Assembly: GCA_036961205.1 (NCBI GenBank) | Contig: JBALVI010000002.1 | Location: forward strand, 124,001-188,000 | Length of the DNA: 64,000 nt | Direction: 5' to 3' | Source of the DNA: CALJFL01 sp036961205 | Lineage (GTDB): Bacteria; Pseudomonadota; Gammaproteobacteria; Pseudomonadales; Halieaceae | Shown here: positions 25,981 through 34,929 of the stretch, one piece after another | Position numbering within the stretch: the first letter of the stretch is position 1 | Layout of the letters: every line of letters starts with the position of its first letter | Notes under the pieces: generated by a model | What the model saw: only the letters and a program-made list of their open reading frames with translations | What the model was told of the DNA's origin: nothing | Databases searched by the model: none | Made by a program: the position numbers and the translations under genes

Positions 25981-26628
25981 ATGAAGAAACTATTGATTAT
26001 CGGCGGCATAGCCCTACTGACAGCGGCCGTCGCTTTTTACGTATTTCGAGCTGATATGAAGGAGGCCGCATACGATAAGATCACTGAAAATATGTTTGTG
26101 CCGGCCGATAACGACGAATTCGACCCCGGAGCCCAAATCGGCACAATGTTCCCGGGAGTTCGAGCTACCTACCAGGGACGCGATATCAATCTTATTCAGG
26201 AGTTTGCTGGCCCCAACGGCACAGCTTTTATCGCGACGCGCTCAGCTGAGTGGTGTCCTTTCTGCATGAAGCAAATGATTCAGCTGCAGGAACATAAAGC
26301 GGGCTTTGACCAGGCGGGTATAGGCATGGTCGCCATCACCTATGACGACCCTGTGCTGCAGCAGGTATTTGTGGATAAATTTGGCATTCAATATCCTATA
26401 TTGCACGACGTGGACACCATGACCTTCAAAACTCTCGGCATCCTGAATGAAAAGTATGCGCCCGGAGACTCGGCTTACGGCATACCGCATCCGGGCATGA
26501 TCGTAATCGACCGCAACGGTATTATCGTTGGTAAACAGTTTTTGGAAGCCTACAGCGTGAGGGTCGATGCCGCGGCGGCTTTAGCCTATGCCAGTGAAGC
26601 TCTAGGTGTAACGGATAACGGCGGCTGA
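25981..26628 (+). CDS. Membrane-anchored thioredoxin-fold redoxin
   Basis: A 215-residue protein with one N-terminal hydrophobic helix (LLIIGGIALLTAAVAFYVF) and an AhpC/TSA-like domain outside the membrane. The active site is EWCPFCMKQM (CxxC), followed by VAITYDDP and PHPGMIVIDRNGIIVGK. It probably reduces periplasmic disulfides or peroxides. A DksA-type zinc finger gene follows 2 bp downstream, so the two are co-transcribed. Confidence 0.85.
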   Translation: MKKLLIIGGIALLTAAVAFYVFRADMKEAAYDKITENMFVPADNDEFDPGAQIGTMFPGVRATYQGRDINLIQEFAGPNGTAFIATRSAEWCPFCMKQMIQLQEHKAGFDQAGIGMVAITYDDPVLQQVFVDKFGIQYPILHDVDTMTFKTLGILNEKYAPGDSAYGIPHPGMIVIDRNGIIVGKQFLEAYSVRVDAAAALAYASEALGVTDNGG

Positions 26629-26630
26629 GC

Positions 26631-26987
26631 GTGTCGGATCTCACAGAAGCGCAGCTTGCCGAATTTGTCACTTCTTTGGAAACGCTGCAGGAAAACCTGC
26701 AGCAACAAATAGTAAGTTCGACAGAACAGACTCAGCCTGTCACGCTCGATCAGCAAGCAGTGGGTCGTGTCTCTCGCATTGACGCCATTCAACAGCAGCA
26801 CATCGCGATAGCCAGCCAGCAGCACGCAAAAAAATTACTGATCCAAGTACAGGCTGCCTTAGCTAGAATTGACGCAGGCGACTATGGCTACTGTCAGGAA
26901 TGTGACGAGTTGGTGGCCCTGCCTCGGCTCAAGGCTCAGCCCTATGCCCGCTTGTGCCTGCAGTGCCAGGCTGGCAGCGAACAGTGA
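26631..26987 (+). CDS. DksA/TraR-family zinc finger protein
   Basis: A 118-residue protein with GTG start 2 bp after the redoxin stop. A helical N-terminus carries DQQAVGRVSRIDAIQQQHIA, then CQECDELVALPRLKAQPYARLCLQC, the four-Cys zinc knuckle of DksA/TraR. It is shorter than DksA and lacks the acidic coiled-coil tip residues, so it is a DksA-like paralogue of the small YbiI/TraR-like type that may touch RNA polymerase. Transcriptional targets are unknown. Confidence 0.85.
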   Translation: MSDLTEAQLAEFVTSLETLQENLQQQIVSSTEQTQPVTLDQQAVGRVSRIDAIQQQHIAIASQQHAKKLLIQVQAALARIDAGDYGYCQECDELVALPRLKAQPYARLCLQCQAGSEQ

Positions 26988-27004
26988 ACTCATTCCGGGT
27001 GTGA

Positions 27005-28399
27005 TCAGCGCTTTACCGCACCCATAATTTCTTTCGATTTAGCCAGGGCCTGTTGACGTACCTTTTCTCCATCGAGAGTCAGTACCTCACCCTCGAGCAT
27101 CAATACCCGACCTGCAACAACCGTGGTAGTTACATCTGAAGAATCCACCATATAGACCATATGAGAGACCAGATCATACAAGGGCGCCAGTCTAGGACTG
27201 GCGACGGACACCTGAATCATATCTGCCTGCATGCCTACCCTTAATTTGCCGACACTGTTTTGCAGGCCAATGGCAGCTGCCCCGCCACTGGTTGCCATTG
27301 TCAGTGCAGCAATCGCAGGAACTACTGTTGGGTCCTGCTTTTCTTGTTTGTGGATAAGGGCTGCGAGCCGCATTTCTTCCCATAGATCAAGATCATTGTT
27401 GGATGCGGCGCCATCTGTTCCCAGCCCGACCAACACGCCTGCTGCCAGCATATCCGGCACCCGGGCGATCCCACTTGCCAGTTTCAGGTTGGAGGTAGGG
27501 TTGTGAATTGCTCCCACCTGTTTGCCAACCAACAGCTGTATCTCATCGTCTGTGAGGTGGATCATGTGGGCGCCAATAACGGGCACGTCCAACAACCCCA
27601 GACCGGCCACGTGATTCACCGATGTGTCTTTATACTGCCGGCGCACCAGCTCGATTTCGGCGGGTGACTCGGCTAAATGAATGGAAATCGGTACACCCAG
27701 GCTTTTGGCAGCGGCAACGGTTTGCTGAAGATGCTCGGGACTCACGGTGTAAGGTGCATGAGGCGCCAAGGCGGGAGTGATTCGTGAATTACGTCCCTTC
27801 CAACGCTGGACAAAAGCCTGAGCCGCAGCGAAGGAGTCGTCCCAGCCGCTAAATCCGGGACTCGGGAAATCGATGCTCGGAGCGGCTACTATCGCTCGCA
27901 GACCGCAGCTGTCGACCACTTCAGCAATTGTATCGGGATAAAAGTACATATCTACAAAGGTCGTGGTGCCACCCCGAATCATCTCCCAACAGGCAAGTTG
28001 AGTGCCTGTTCGGACGAAATCAGCATTGACGAATTTCGACTCCAGCGGAAATATATAATCGTTTAGCCAGCTCATCAGCTCGAGGTCGTCAGCGACGCCG
28101 CGAAACAAGGTCATACTTGAGTGGGTATGACCATTAATGAGTCCGGGCATCAACACCTTGTCTTTCCCCGAAATTACGCGCTCGGCGATGAAACGTGAGT
28201 TGATGTCACTGCGATCGCCAACGGCAACAATTTCGCTCTGTGAAACAGCCACCGCCCCGTCGCGGATAACCACATCGGTACCGTCCATGGTAATCAGGTA
28301 ATCGCCCTGAATAATCAGATCCACCTTCTCCGCCGCATGGCCGTGCCACGGGATGACAAGAGCGAGCAAAATAACCAATTTTTGAAGGGTGTTAATCAT
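27005..28399 (-). CDS. Exported amidohydrolase (MtaD/TrzN-like deaminase superfamily)
   Basis: A 464-residue metallo-dependent hydrolase. The signal peptide is visible (LVILLALVIPWHGHAA). Metal-site motifs in order are GHTHSSM, HAPYTVS, IHLAES and GTDGAASNNDLDLW, typical of the chlorohydrolase/SAH-5'-methylthioadenosine deaminase group. Export is unusual for a purine deaminase, so the substrate may be an environmental nucleoside or triazine-like compound. I chose the ATG at 28399, preceded by CGGAGAAAAC; an in-frame ATG at 28462 would destroy the signal sequence. It is downstream of the SRPBCC gene. Confidence 0.88.
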   Translation of the reverse strand: MINTLQKLVILLALVIPWHGHAAEKVDLIIQGDYLITMDGTDVVIRDGAVAVSQSEIVAVGDRSDINSRFIAERVISGKDKVLMPGLINGHTHSSMTLFRGVADDLELMSWLNDYIFPLESKFVNADFVRTGTQLACWEMIRGGTTTFVDMYFYPDTIAEVVDSCGLRAIVAAPSIDFPSPGFSGWDDSFAAAQAFVQRWKGRNSRITPALAPHAPYTVSPEHLQQTVAAAKSLGVPISIHLAESPAEIELVRRQYKDTSVNHVAGLGLLDVPVIGAHMIHLTDDEIQLLVGKQVGAIHNPTSNLKLASGIARVPDMLAAGVLVGLGTDGAASNNDLDLWEEMRLAALIHKQEKQDPTVVPAIAALTMATSGGAAAIGLQNSVGKLRVGMQADMIQVSVASPRLAPLYDLVSHMVYMVDSSDVTTTVVAGRVLMLEGEVLTLDGEKVRQQALAKSKEIMGAVKR

Positions 28400-28461
28400 G
28401 TTTTCTCCGTTGTAGTTGTCGATAACTCTCATCTGCCACCAGTCGCTGGCACCAGTGCACA

Positions 28462-28914
28462 CTAACGCCGATACAGACCTTCACAATAAGTTTTCAGACC
28501 GTAGCCGCACAGATTGAAACCATCCTCAATTGGTTTTGCCATCATTTTCATGAGCTCCTCCAGCGCCAGACCGGAAAATATATCCACGGACTGATAACTA
28601 CAACGGTGCTCATCCAGCTTCTGTAAAAACTGGGTACGTGTGGCATGAATAGGATCTTTGGGCTCGGTGTCCATTTTCCAGGCAATGGCCTCGGGGGCCT
28701 GGATCAGGCAGATTTTTTCAGTTTGCTCCTGCAGGCCAAAGCCGAGGTCTACCTGCATTTTAATTGGCGCACCCACAACCAACTCTGCCTCACAACGTGG
28801 GCAAAACTGATTCCAGGCTCCATAATTTTCAAAATTGACTAAAACGTCCCAGACGAGTTCACGCGACGCCTGAATTTCGATCAGATCTGAACTAATTGTG
28901 TCCTGGCTAATCAT
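28462..28914 (-). CDS. SRPBCC (START/Bet v1-like) domain protein
   Basis: A 150-residue single-domain protein of the polyketide cyclase/dehydrase 2 type. SDLIEIQASRELVWDVLVNFENYGAWNQF opens the fold, and the C-terminal helix ends LCGYGLKTYCEGLYRR. Such proteins form a hydrophobic cavity; no catalytic residue can be named. It precedes the exported amidohydrolase on the same strand and is divergent from a VOC-family gene. Confidence 0.8.
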   Translation of the reverse strand: MISQDTISSDLIEIQASRELVWDVLVNFENYGAWNQFCPRCEAELVVGAPIKMQVDLGFGLQEQTEKICLIQAPEAIAWKMDTEPKDPIHATRTQFLQKLDEHRCSYQSVDIFSGLALEELMKMMAKPIEDGFNLCGYGLKTYCEGLYRR

Positions 28915-29026
28915 AACTGGGGTGCTCCCGACAGGCCTGGGACGGACGCCAATAATTCATTCTATTTGCGTTACCGGTAGGCTACTCTGTTGCACCCTAA
29001 TCTACCTCAAAACTGGAGTAAGAACG

Positions 29027-29398
29027 ATGATTGGATACGTAACACTCGGCGTTAACGACATGACACGCGCCAAGGCCTTTTACTCGGCTTTATTGGCCGA
29101 CCTGGGCGCCAGCGAACTAATGGATATGGGTCGCATAGCGTTTTTTGGGGAGTCAATGGCGGCGCCAATGCTTTCAGTCTGCGTCCCTTATGACGAGAAC
29201 GACCCCAGCTGCGGCAATGGCAACATGGTCGCGTTTAACCCTGGATCGAAAGAGAAAGTGGATGAGATGTATCACAAGGCCATTGCCTTGGGAGCTACCT
29301 CCGATGGCGAGCCAGGGCAGCGAATCGAAGATATGTTTTACGGCGCCTACGTGCGCGACCCCGACGGCAACAAACTGGCCTTCTTCCAGTTTGGTTGA
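29027..29398 (+). CDS. VOC (glyoxalase/bleomycin resistance) family protein
   Basis: A 123-residue two-module VOC protein beginning MIGYVTLGVNDMTRAKAFYSAL and ending YVRDPDGNKLAFFQFG, the usual paired beta-alpha-beta units with a metal Glu near the end region. I use the ATG at 29027, behind CTGGAGTAAG; the frame extends upstream to 28898 without family similarity. Substrate unknown. Confidence 0.85.
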   Translation: MIGYVTLGVNDMTRAKAFYSALLADLGASELMDMGRIAFFGESMAAPMLSVCVPYDENDPSCGNGNMVAFNPGSKEKVDEMYHKAIALGATSDGEPGQRIEDMFYGAYVRDPDGNKLAFFQFG

Positions 29399-29409
29399 AA
29401 TTTCGGACG

Positions 29410-29442
29410 AAAAAAAACCATCGTTGCGTTAGCAGCGATGGT
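29410..29442 (-). terminator. Rho-independent terminator, probably of the SutA-like gene
   Basis: ACCATCGTTGC (29417-29427) and GCAGCGATGGT (29432-29442) pair with one G-T. Eight A at 29410-29417 give a U-tract on the minus strand. It lies between convergent genes and may also slow plus-strand transcription from the VOC gene. Confidence 0.8.
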
Positions 29443-29492
29443 CGTATTTCCAGATCGAAAGTCAGTGTTTTAAACTTGGTGCTGTAAGGTGG

Positions 29493-29720
29493 CTACTTGC
29501 TAGTGGCGACGACAGCCGGACGTGCGGCACTGTTATCGCGCGGCTTAGCCATAGTGGGTTGGCCACTGATGCCGGATTGAATGACGTCGACCTTATGTCC
29601 TTCTTTCAAAAAAAGAGCGGTCTGCTCGGCAATTGACGCAGACGTCTCTACTGCCGCAGGTTGCTTCTTCTTAGCCGGTGCACGTTTCGGTTTTTCTGCA
29701 ATTTTCTGTTTAGCTGCCAT
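29493..29720 (-). CDS. Small basic protein, possibly SutA-like
   Basis: A 75-residue protein. The N-terminus is Lys/Ala/Pro-rich and looks disordered; the second half reads EQTALFLKEGHKVDVIQSGISG, then a short conserved-looking tail with Pro-Arg-Asp-Asn. The FLxxGxxVxxI pattern with a disordered flank resembles the RNA-polymerase-binding regulator SutA of pseudomonads. The resemblance is by eye and weak. A terminator follows the gene and the start has GGCGATCC upstream. It is transcribed alone, divergent from recQ. Confidence 0.65.
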   Translation of the reverse strand: MAAKQKIAEKPKRAPAKKKQPAAVETSASIAEQTALFLKEGHKVDVIQSGISGQPTMAKPRDNSAARPAVVATSK

Positions 29721-29854
29721 GGATCGCCCTTAATTTTTAGTCGAGCCAACCAGTATACAGTATTTGTACATTTTATGTGCAATTAGTTGCATCTGAACAT
29801 ATGACGTACCACAGCGCGGGCATCGCCGGCGCTCCCTGCGTTATACTCGCGCCG

Positions 29855-31663
29855 ATGACCCAAGCAAACAAAATTTTACAGTCCGTATTCGGTTACAGTG
29901 ACTTCCGCCCTCCCCAGAATGAAATTATCGAAACGATAATTACGGGCGGTGATGCACTGGTACTTATGCCCACTGGCGGCGGTAAATCGCTGTGCTACCA
30001 GATTCCCGCCCTGGTCAGGCCTGGTTGCGCCATCGTAATATCACCGCTCATTGCACTAATGCAAGATCAGGTAAGCGCACTGCGTGAACTGGGGGTACAG
30101 GCAAGCTTTCTCAACTCCAGTCTCGACGCCAGCACCGCCAATGGCATCGAAAGAGCTTTGCTCAACGGCGAACTGGACTTGCTGTATATCGCCCCCGAGC
30201 GACTTACCAAGAGGCGCATGCTGGACCTGCTACAACAGGCTGAAATAAGCCTGTTTGCCATTGACGAGGCCCACTGCGTTTCCCAATGGGGTCACGATTT
30301 CAGGGCGGACTACTTACAACTCAGTCTGCTCCACGAACTTTTCCCGGAAATTCCACGCATTGCGCTCACCGCCACGGCAGACGAACGCACCCGACAGGAA
30401 ATCATCACACGACTGGATCTAGGCCAGGCCAGACACTTTATTGCTGGCTTTGATCGTCCCAATATCCGCTATCGTATCGCTTTGAAGCACACTGCCAGAG
30501 CACAGCTGCTGCAATTTTTGCAGCAAGAACACGCAAACGATGCCGGCATTATCTATTGCCTGTCTCGCAAAAAGACCGAGGAGACGGCCTACTGGTTGCA
30601 GAAACAGGGATTCAACGCCCTGCCCTATCACGCTGGCCTGGACAGCCGCGTCCGCGCAGACCACCAAGCTCGATTTTTGCGCGAGGAAAACCTGATCATC
30701 GTTGCTACCATCGCCTTCGGCATGGGCATCGACAAACCTGATGTTCGCTTTGTCGCCCATCTTGATCTTCCCAAAACCGTGGAAGCCTATTATCAGGAGA
30801 CTGGCCGTGCAGGCCGCGACGGAGAGCCCGCGACGGCGTGGATGATTTACGGCCTACAGGACGTCATTAAGCTACGCCAGATGATGGAATCTTCCGAGGG
30901 CAGCGAAGAACATAAACGCGCCGAGCAACATCGCCTGAACGCCATGCTGGGGCTGTGTGAAATCACCACCTGCAGGCGTCAGGCGCTGTTAGGCTACTTT
31001 GACGAACACCTGGAACAGCCCTGCGGCAACTGTGATAACTGTCTGGAGCCGGTGGCCACCTGGGATGGCACGGAAGCGGCGCGTATGGCGCTGAGCGCAG
31101 CCTATCGCACCGGGCAACGGTTCGGCGTCAATCATCTGATCGATGTACTGCGGGGCTCTGAAAGTGACAAAATCTTCCAATCAGACCATCACCAGCTTCC
31201 TGTGTACGGCGTTGGCAAGGAGCTAGACGGCAACCAATGGCGCTCAGTCTATCGGCAACTCGTGGCCAGGGCCTATCTGAGTGTCGATCTCGAGCGTTTC
31301 GGTGCGCTTCGATTACAGGAGAAATGCCGCAACCTGTTACGTGGCGAGGAGCACATAGAATTGCGCCGCGACCTGGCGCGTAAGTCCAGCAAAAAACAAA
31401 CGCGTACCGCGTTACCAGAAGACATCGACATTGCGCTGTGGGAGGCGTTACGCGAACGACGTCGTTTGTTAGCGGAAGAACAGGGAATCCCGCCCTACGT
31501 GATTTTTCACGACCGAACACTGAAAGAAATGTGCTCCCTATTGCCAATGGAGCTCAGCGAGTTTGCGCAACTTACGGGCGTGGGGGAGCGCAAGCTGGAG
31601 AAATACGGCAGTACGTTTCTTCAGGTTATCCAGGAGCACAGCAAATTGGCGGTGGCTGAGTAA
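29855..31663 (+). CDS. recQ: ATP-dependent DNA helicase RecQ
   Basis: A 602-residue superfamily 2 helicase. In order it has LMPTGGGKSLCYQIPAL (Walker A), AIDEAHCVSQWGHDFRADY (DEAH box and aromatic loop), ALTATAD, GRAGRDGEP (motif VI), and the zinc-binding RQC module with Cys in CEITTCRRQALLGYF and CGNCDNC. A winged helix and a C-terminal HRDC domain follow (WEALRERRRLLAEEQGIPPYVIF). I chose the ATG at 29855, directly before the RecQ-like ILQSVFGYSDFRPPQ; an in-frame ATG at 29777 adds a non-conserved extension. It acts in recombination and replication-fork repair. Confidence 0.95.
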   Translation: MTQANKILQSVFGYSDFRPPQNEIIETIITGGDALVLMPTGGGKSLCYQIPALVRPGCAIVISPLIALMQDQVSALRELGVQASFLNSSLDASTANGIERALLNGELDLLYIAPERLTKRRMLDLLQQAEISLFAIDEAHCVSQWGHDFRADYLQLSLLHELFPEIPRIALTATADERTRQEIITRLDLGQARHFIAGFDRPNIRYRIALKHTARAQLLQFLQQEHANDAGIIYCLSRKKTEETAYWLQKQGFNALPYHAGLDSRVRADHQARFLREENLIIVATIAFGMGIDKPDVRFVAHLDLPKTVEAYYQETGRAGRDGEPATAWMIYGLQDVIKLRQMMESSEGSEEHKRAEQHRLNAMLGLCEITTCRRQALLGYFDEHLEQPCGNCDNCLEPVATWDGTEAARMALSAAYRTGQRFGVNHLIDVLRGSESDKIFQSDHHQLPVYGVGKELDGNQWRSVYRQLVARAYLSVDLERFGALRLQEKCRNLLRGEEHIELRRDLARKSSKKQTRTALPEDIDIALWEALRERRRLLAEEQGIPPYVIFHDRTLKEMCSLLPMELSEFAQLTGVGERKLEKYGSTFLQVIQEHSKLAVAE

Positions 31664-31792
31664 ACGACAGCTTACGGCATAGGCGAGCCCTCACTCTACG
31701 GTGCGATTTAAGCAACAATTCCACGTCCACACATTGACCTTCCATTATCAGGCGAGTAGCTTCTACGGCTTACCTGAAATCCGGAGCTTAAC

Positions 31793-32980
31793 GTGAGCAA
31801 AAAAATCCCCCGTTCTAAAGAAGATGACTACACTCAGGCCATTCTAGAAGATCGCCAGAAGTTCATTGAGGAGAACACCCCTGCCAAGCTGAACCACACA
31901 AAGCAGTTTTCCTTTGAACCAGCAGATATGGCGGGAAATATCGAAAACCTGTTTGGTGTCGCGCAAGTACCCGTGGGCATAGCAGGACCACTTTTAGTTG
32001 ACGGAGAATACGCCAAGGGAGATTTTTACGTACCTATGGCCACCGTGGAAGGCACCATGCTGGCGAGCTACAACCGGGGCATGAGAGTAATCCGCGAAAG
32101 CGGCGGCGTGAAGACCACGGTGACACGAACCGCAATGCAACGGGCGCCGGTATTTGTGTTCAAAGATGCCCGAGAAGCCCGGGATTTTGAGCTGTGGCTG
32201 GAAGATAACTTCGCCGCCATTAAAGCAAAAGCAGAGACCAGCACCTCAGTGGGCAAGCTCAATGAGATTGAACACTACCACGCCCACAACTTTGTCTTCA
32301 CTCGTTTCGACTACAGTACCGGTGATGCAGCTGGCCAGAATATGACCAGCAAAGCGACATTTCTCGCCTGTGAATGGATTCGTGAGCAGAACATGCACAT
32401 GTCCCACTACCTCCTCTCCGGCAACTTTGATACCGAGAAAAAGACCTCTTCGGTCAATATGCTCAAGGGTCGGGGCCGACGGGTAACCGCCGAAATCACC
32501 ATTCCCCGCAGTGTGATGATCGAGAATTTGCGTATATCGCCGCAGCAAATGCATTACGGGCAGGGAATCAGTACGCTCAGCGCATTTATCACCAGCTCGT
32601 CTAACAATGCAGCCCACCCCGCTAATGGTCTGGCCGCGCTGTATCTGGCCACTGGCCAGGACATTGCGAACATCGGCGAGTCCAATCAGTGCAGCACCTA
32701 CAACAAGGTCACCCGCGAGGGCGACTACTACTTCTCGATTACTTTTCCTTCAATTATCGTCGCCACCTACGGCGGCGGTACAGCGCTAGCCACCCAGCGT
32801 GAGTGCCTGGAAATCATGGATTGTTTCGGTCAGGACAAAGCGGACAAACTAGCAGAAATTGCAGCAGCCCTTACTGTGGCCGGCGAATTATCGCTGGGAG
32901 CCGCCTCGAGGATTGACGACAAGACCCGGACCAACGAATGGGTGGATGCCCACGAGAGACTCGGGCGCAACCGCTCTTAG
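31793..32980 (+). CDS. Hydroxymethylglutaryl-CoA reductase (class I-like)
   Basis: A 395-residue enzyme with GTG start. ENLFGVAQVPVGIAGPLLV matches class I reductases. Candidate catalytic residues are Glu86 (ATVEGTMLAS), Lys216 or 217 (SGNFDTEKK), Asp290 (ATGQDIAN) and His387 (AHERLGRNRS). DAAGQNMTS replaces the usual DAMGMNM, and ATYGGGT the GTVGGGT motif. HMG-CoA reductase makes mevalonate from HMG-CoA with NADPH. Gammaproteobacteria normally use the MEP pathway, and no other mevalonate gene is in the window, so its role is unclear. A small membrane protein gene follows 8 bp downstream. Confidence 0.88.
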   Translation: MSKKIPRSKEDDYTQAILEDRQKFIEENTPAKLNHTKQFSFEPADMAGNIENLFGVAQVPVGIAGPLLVDGEYAKGDFYVPMATVEGTMLASYNRGMRVIRESGGVKTTVTRTAMQRAPVFVFKDAREARDFELWLEDNFAAIKAKAETSTSVGKLNEIEHYHAHNFVFTRFDYSTGDAAGQNMTSKATFLACEWIREQNMHMSHYLLSGNFDTEKKTSSVNMLKGRGRRVTAEITIPRSVMIENLRISPQQMHYGQGISTLSAFITSSSNNAAHPANGLAALYLATGQDIANIGESNQCSTYNKVTREGDYYFSITFPSIIVATYGGGTALATQRECLEIMDCFGQDKADKLAEIAAALTVAGELSLGAASRIDDKTRTNEWVDAHERLGRNRS

Positions 32981-32988
32981 GTCCGCTG

Positions 32989-33471
32989 ATGGTCACTCCC
33001 GCTGAAACTCTGGTGGTCATGATAGAGGCCGCCGCCGCCCTCGCCGGCTTTGCCGGCATTGTGGTCGCTCTGCGCCGTGAAAGCTGGACAGTATTGGATG
33101 GCCTGCAGATTCGCAATCTTCTTTCCTGTGCTTTCAGCGCGCTGTTTTTCTCCATCCTGGCACTCGTGCTACTTCACGCCGGATTACCGGATGCAATGAT
33201 CTGGCAGATTCTTAGCGCGATCTATGTTTTGGTGGGTGTCGTGATGACCACAATGAATGCCTTTCTCTATACTCGTTTGAGAAAATCGGCGGGGGAACGC
33301 TTTCCTAGCTTTGCAAACCTGTTCTGGTTCGGCACTGGTATTATGGTTATTGCTCTGGTTATGTATAACGCTATTCAGCTCGCCACTTTCTGGCCGGTAC
33401 TGGTGAGCATTTCCTGGTTGTTCGGCCTAACCTGCTATTCCTTTTGGCAGTTGCTGATACGCCACAACTGA
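32989..33471 (+). CDS. Four-helix membrane protein, unknown function
   Basis: A 160-residue protein with four predicted membrane segments: ETLVVMIEAAAALAGFAGIV, CAFSALFFSILALVLLHAG, ILSAIYVLVGVVMTTMNAF and two closely spaced C-terminal stretches. ALAGFAGIVVALRR recalls a family of small uncharacterised bacterial inner-membrane proteins. I use the ATG at 32989, 8 bp after the HMG-CoA reductase stop; an ATG at 32938 lies inside that gene. Probable same operon as the reductase. No function can be named. Confidence 0.78.
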   Translation: MVTPAETLVVMIEAAAALAGFAGIVVALRRESWTVLDGLQIRNLLSCAFSALFFSILALVLLHAGLPDAMIWQILSAIYVLVGVVMTTMNAFLYTRLRKSAGERFPSFANLFWFGTGIMVIALVMYNAIQLATFWPVLVSISWLFGLTCYSFWQLLIRHN

Positions 33472-33481
33472 TGCGCAGACC

Positions 33482-33895
33482 ATGCTAATCCTGTCAAATC
33501 ACGTATCCATTCCCGATAATGAAATTGAGTTGAACGCCATTCGAGCTCAAGGGGCAGGAGGCCAAAACGTCAATAAGGTGTCTTCGGCAATTCATCTGCG
33601 CTTCAATATCCGAGAGTCTTCGCTCCCGGACATCTATAAAGAGCGCTTGTTGGCCTTAAGCGATAGCCGTGTTTCCAGCGAAGGTGTCATTGTAATCAAG
33701 GCTCAAAAATTCAGAACGCAAGACAAGAACCGTGAGGATGCATTGACCCGGCTGGGAGAATTGATCAAGAACAGTATGGTTACCCAGCGCCGCCGGGTCG
33801 CCACTAAACCCTCGCGTAATTCACAAAGAAAAAGAATGGATCGTAAAACCAAGCACGGACGTAGAAAAGATCTGCGCGGCAAGGTTGACGTTTAA
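33482..33895 (+). CDS. arfB: Ribosome rescue peptidyl-tRNA hydrolase
   Basis: A 137-residue protein of the YaeJ/ArfB type. A release-factor-like domain has the catalytic GGQ in IRAQGAGGQNVNKVSSAIHL, and a C-terminal basic tail (KRMDRKTKHGRRKDLRGK) inserts into the mRNA channel of stalled ribosomes. It frees peptides from ribosomes without a stop codon. It is 10 bp after the membrane protein gene and may share its transcript. Confidence 0.93.
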   Translation: MLILSNHVSIPDNEIELNAIRAQGAGGQNVNKVSSAIHLRFNIRESSLPDIYKERLLALSDSRVSSEGVIVIKAQKFRTQDKNREDALTRLGELIKNSMVTQRRRVATKPSRNSQRKRMDRKTKHGRRKDLRGKVDV

Positions 33896-33931
33896 AAATC
33901 AGACTAAAAGACCGAGACTGTCACATCAATA

Positions 33932-34906
33932 CTAGCGAACACTGAGATAGTGCACGCTAAAAAGCTGATCTTCATCTACCCAGCTACGCTGCACCTGCAG
34001 ACCCGCGCTGGCTGCCAGCTCACTAAATCCATCGACGCTGTATTTATAAGAATTCTCAGTATGAATTGATTCACCCTGAGCCATACTAATAGAGCTACCG
34101 TTACAACGAATCGATTGGCTGCGACGACTGACAAGATGCATTTCGATACGCTGCTGCTCCCCATTATAAAACGCTTTGTGCTCGAACTCTGCCCGCTCAA
34201 ATTCCGCGTCCAACACGTCGTTTATCCGGGTCAGCGCGTTGAAGTTAAAGTCTGCGGTGACACCTTCTGCATCGTTATAGGCAGCAGTTAAACGTTCACT
34301 GGATTTGTGCAGGTCCACGCCAATAAGCGCGCCACCACCACTGCCTACGACGTTACAAATCCGCTTGAGAAAACTCAAGGCGGCGGCGGGCTCAAGGTTT
34401 CCAATTGTCGACCCGGGGTAAAAAACGACTCTTTTCCCGGCGGGAAGCTGGTCGACGAACGACCAGCTCTGATTAAAATCTGCGCACACTGCCTGAATTT
34501 TCAGCCAGGGGTATTCCTGACCAAGCTCCATGGCAGCCGATTTTAAAAAATCAGCTGCAATGTCTACCGGCGCATAAACCGCGGGCTTGAATGAGTTCAG
34601 CAACAACCGTACTTTTTCACAATTGCCGCTGCCGGGCTCGATGAATATACAGTCGCTGCCACAATACTCGGCTATCTCAACCTGATGCTCATGGAGCAAC
34701 TTCTTCTCAGTGCGGGTGGGATAGTATTCGGGAACCTGTGTTATCTGTTCGAACAACTGCGAACCAACCGTATCGTAGAAATACTTGGGGTTTATCGATT
34801 TGGGCTGAGCCTGTAAGCCAGCGAGTATCTCACTGCGAACATCTCCCGCAGCCGGGTGTTCATCCGTGAAGCTGACATTACTCAGTCCCTTGACCGGTAA
34901 GTTCAT
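33932..34906 (-). CDS. egtD: L-histidine N(alpha)-methyltransferase (ergothioneine synthesis)
   Basis: A 324-residue SAM methyltransferase that makes hercynine by trimethylating histidine. It has KYFYDTVGSQLFEQITQVPEYYPTRTE, a SAM motif FIEPGSGNCEK, YAPVDIAADFL and VVFYPGSTIGNLEP, all characteristic of EgtD. It is the last gene of a minus-strand set, 23 bp behind egtB. Length is normal. Confidence 0.93.
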   Translation of the reverse strand: MNLPVKGLSNVSFTDEHPAAGDVRSEILAGLQAQPKSINPKYFYDTVGSQLFEQITQVPEYYPTRTEKKLLHEHQVEIAEYCGSDCIFIEPGSGNCEKVRLLLNSFKPAVYAPVDIAADFLKSAAMELGQEYPWLKIQAVCADFNQSWSFVDQLPAGKRVVFYPGSTIGNLEPAAALSFLKRICNVVGSGGGALIGVDLHKSSERLTAAYNDAEGVTADFNFNALTRINDVLDAEFERAEFEHKAFYNGEQQRIEMHLVSRRSQSIRCNGSSISMAQGESIHTENSYKYSVDGFSELAASAGLQVQRSWVDEDQLFSVHYLSVR

Positions 34907-34929
34907 AAATCTAATTCCTGTCTGTCAAT

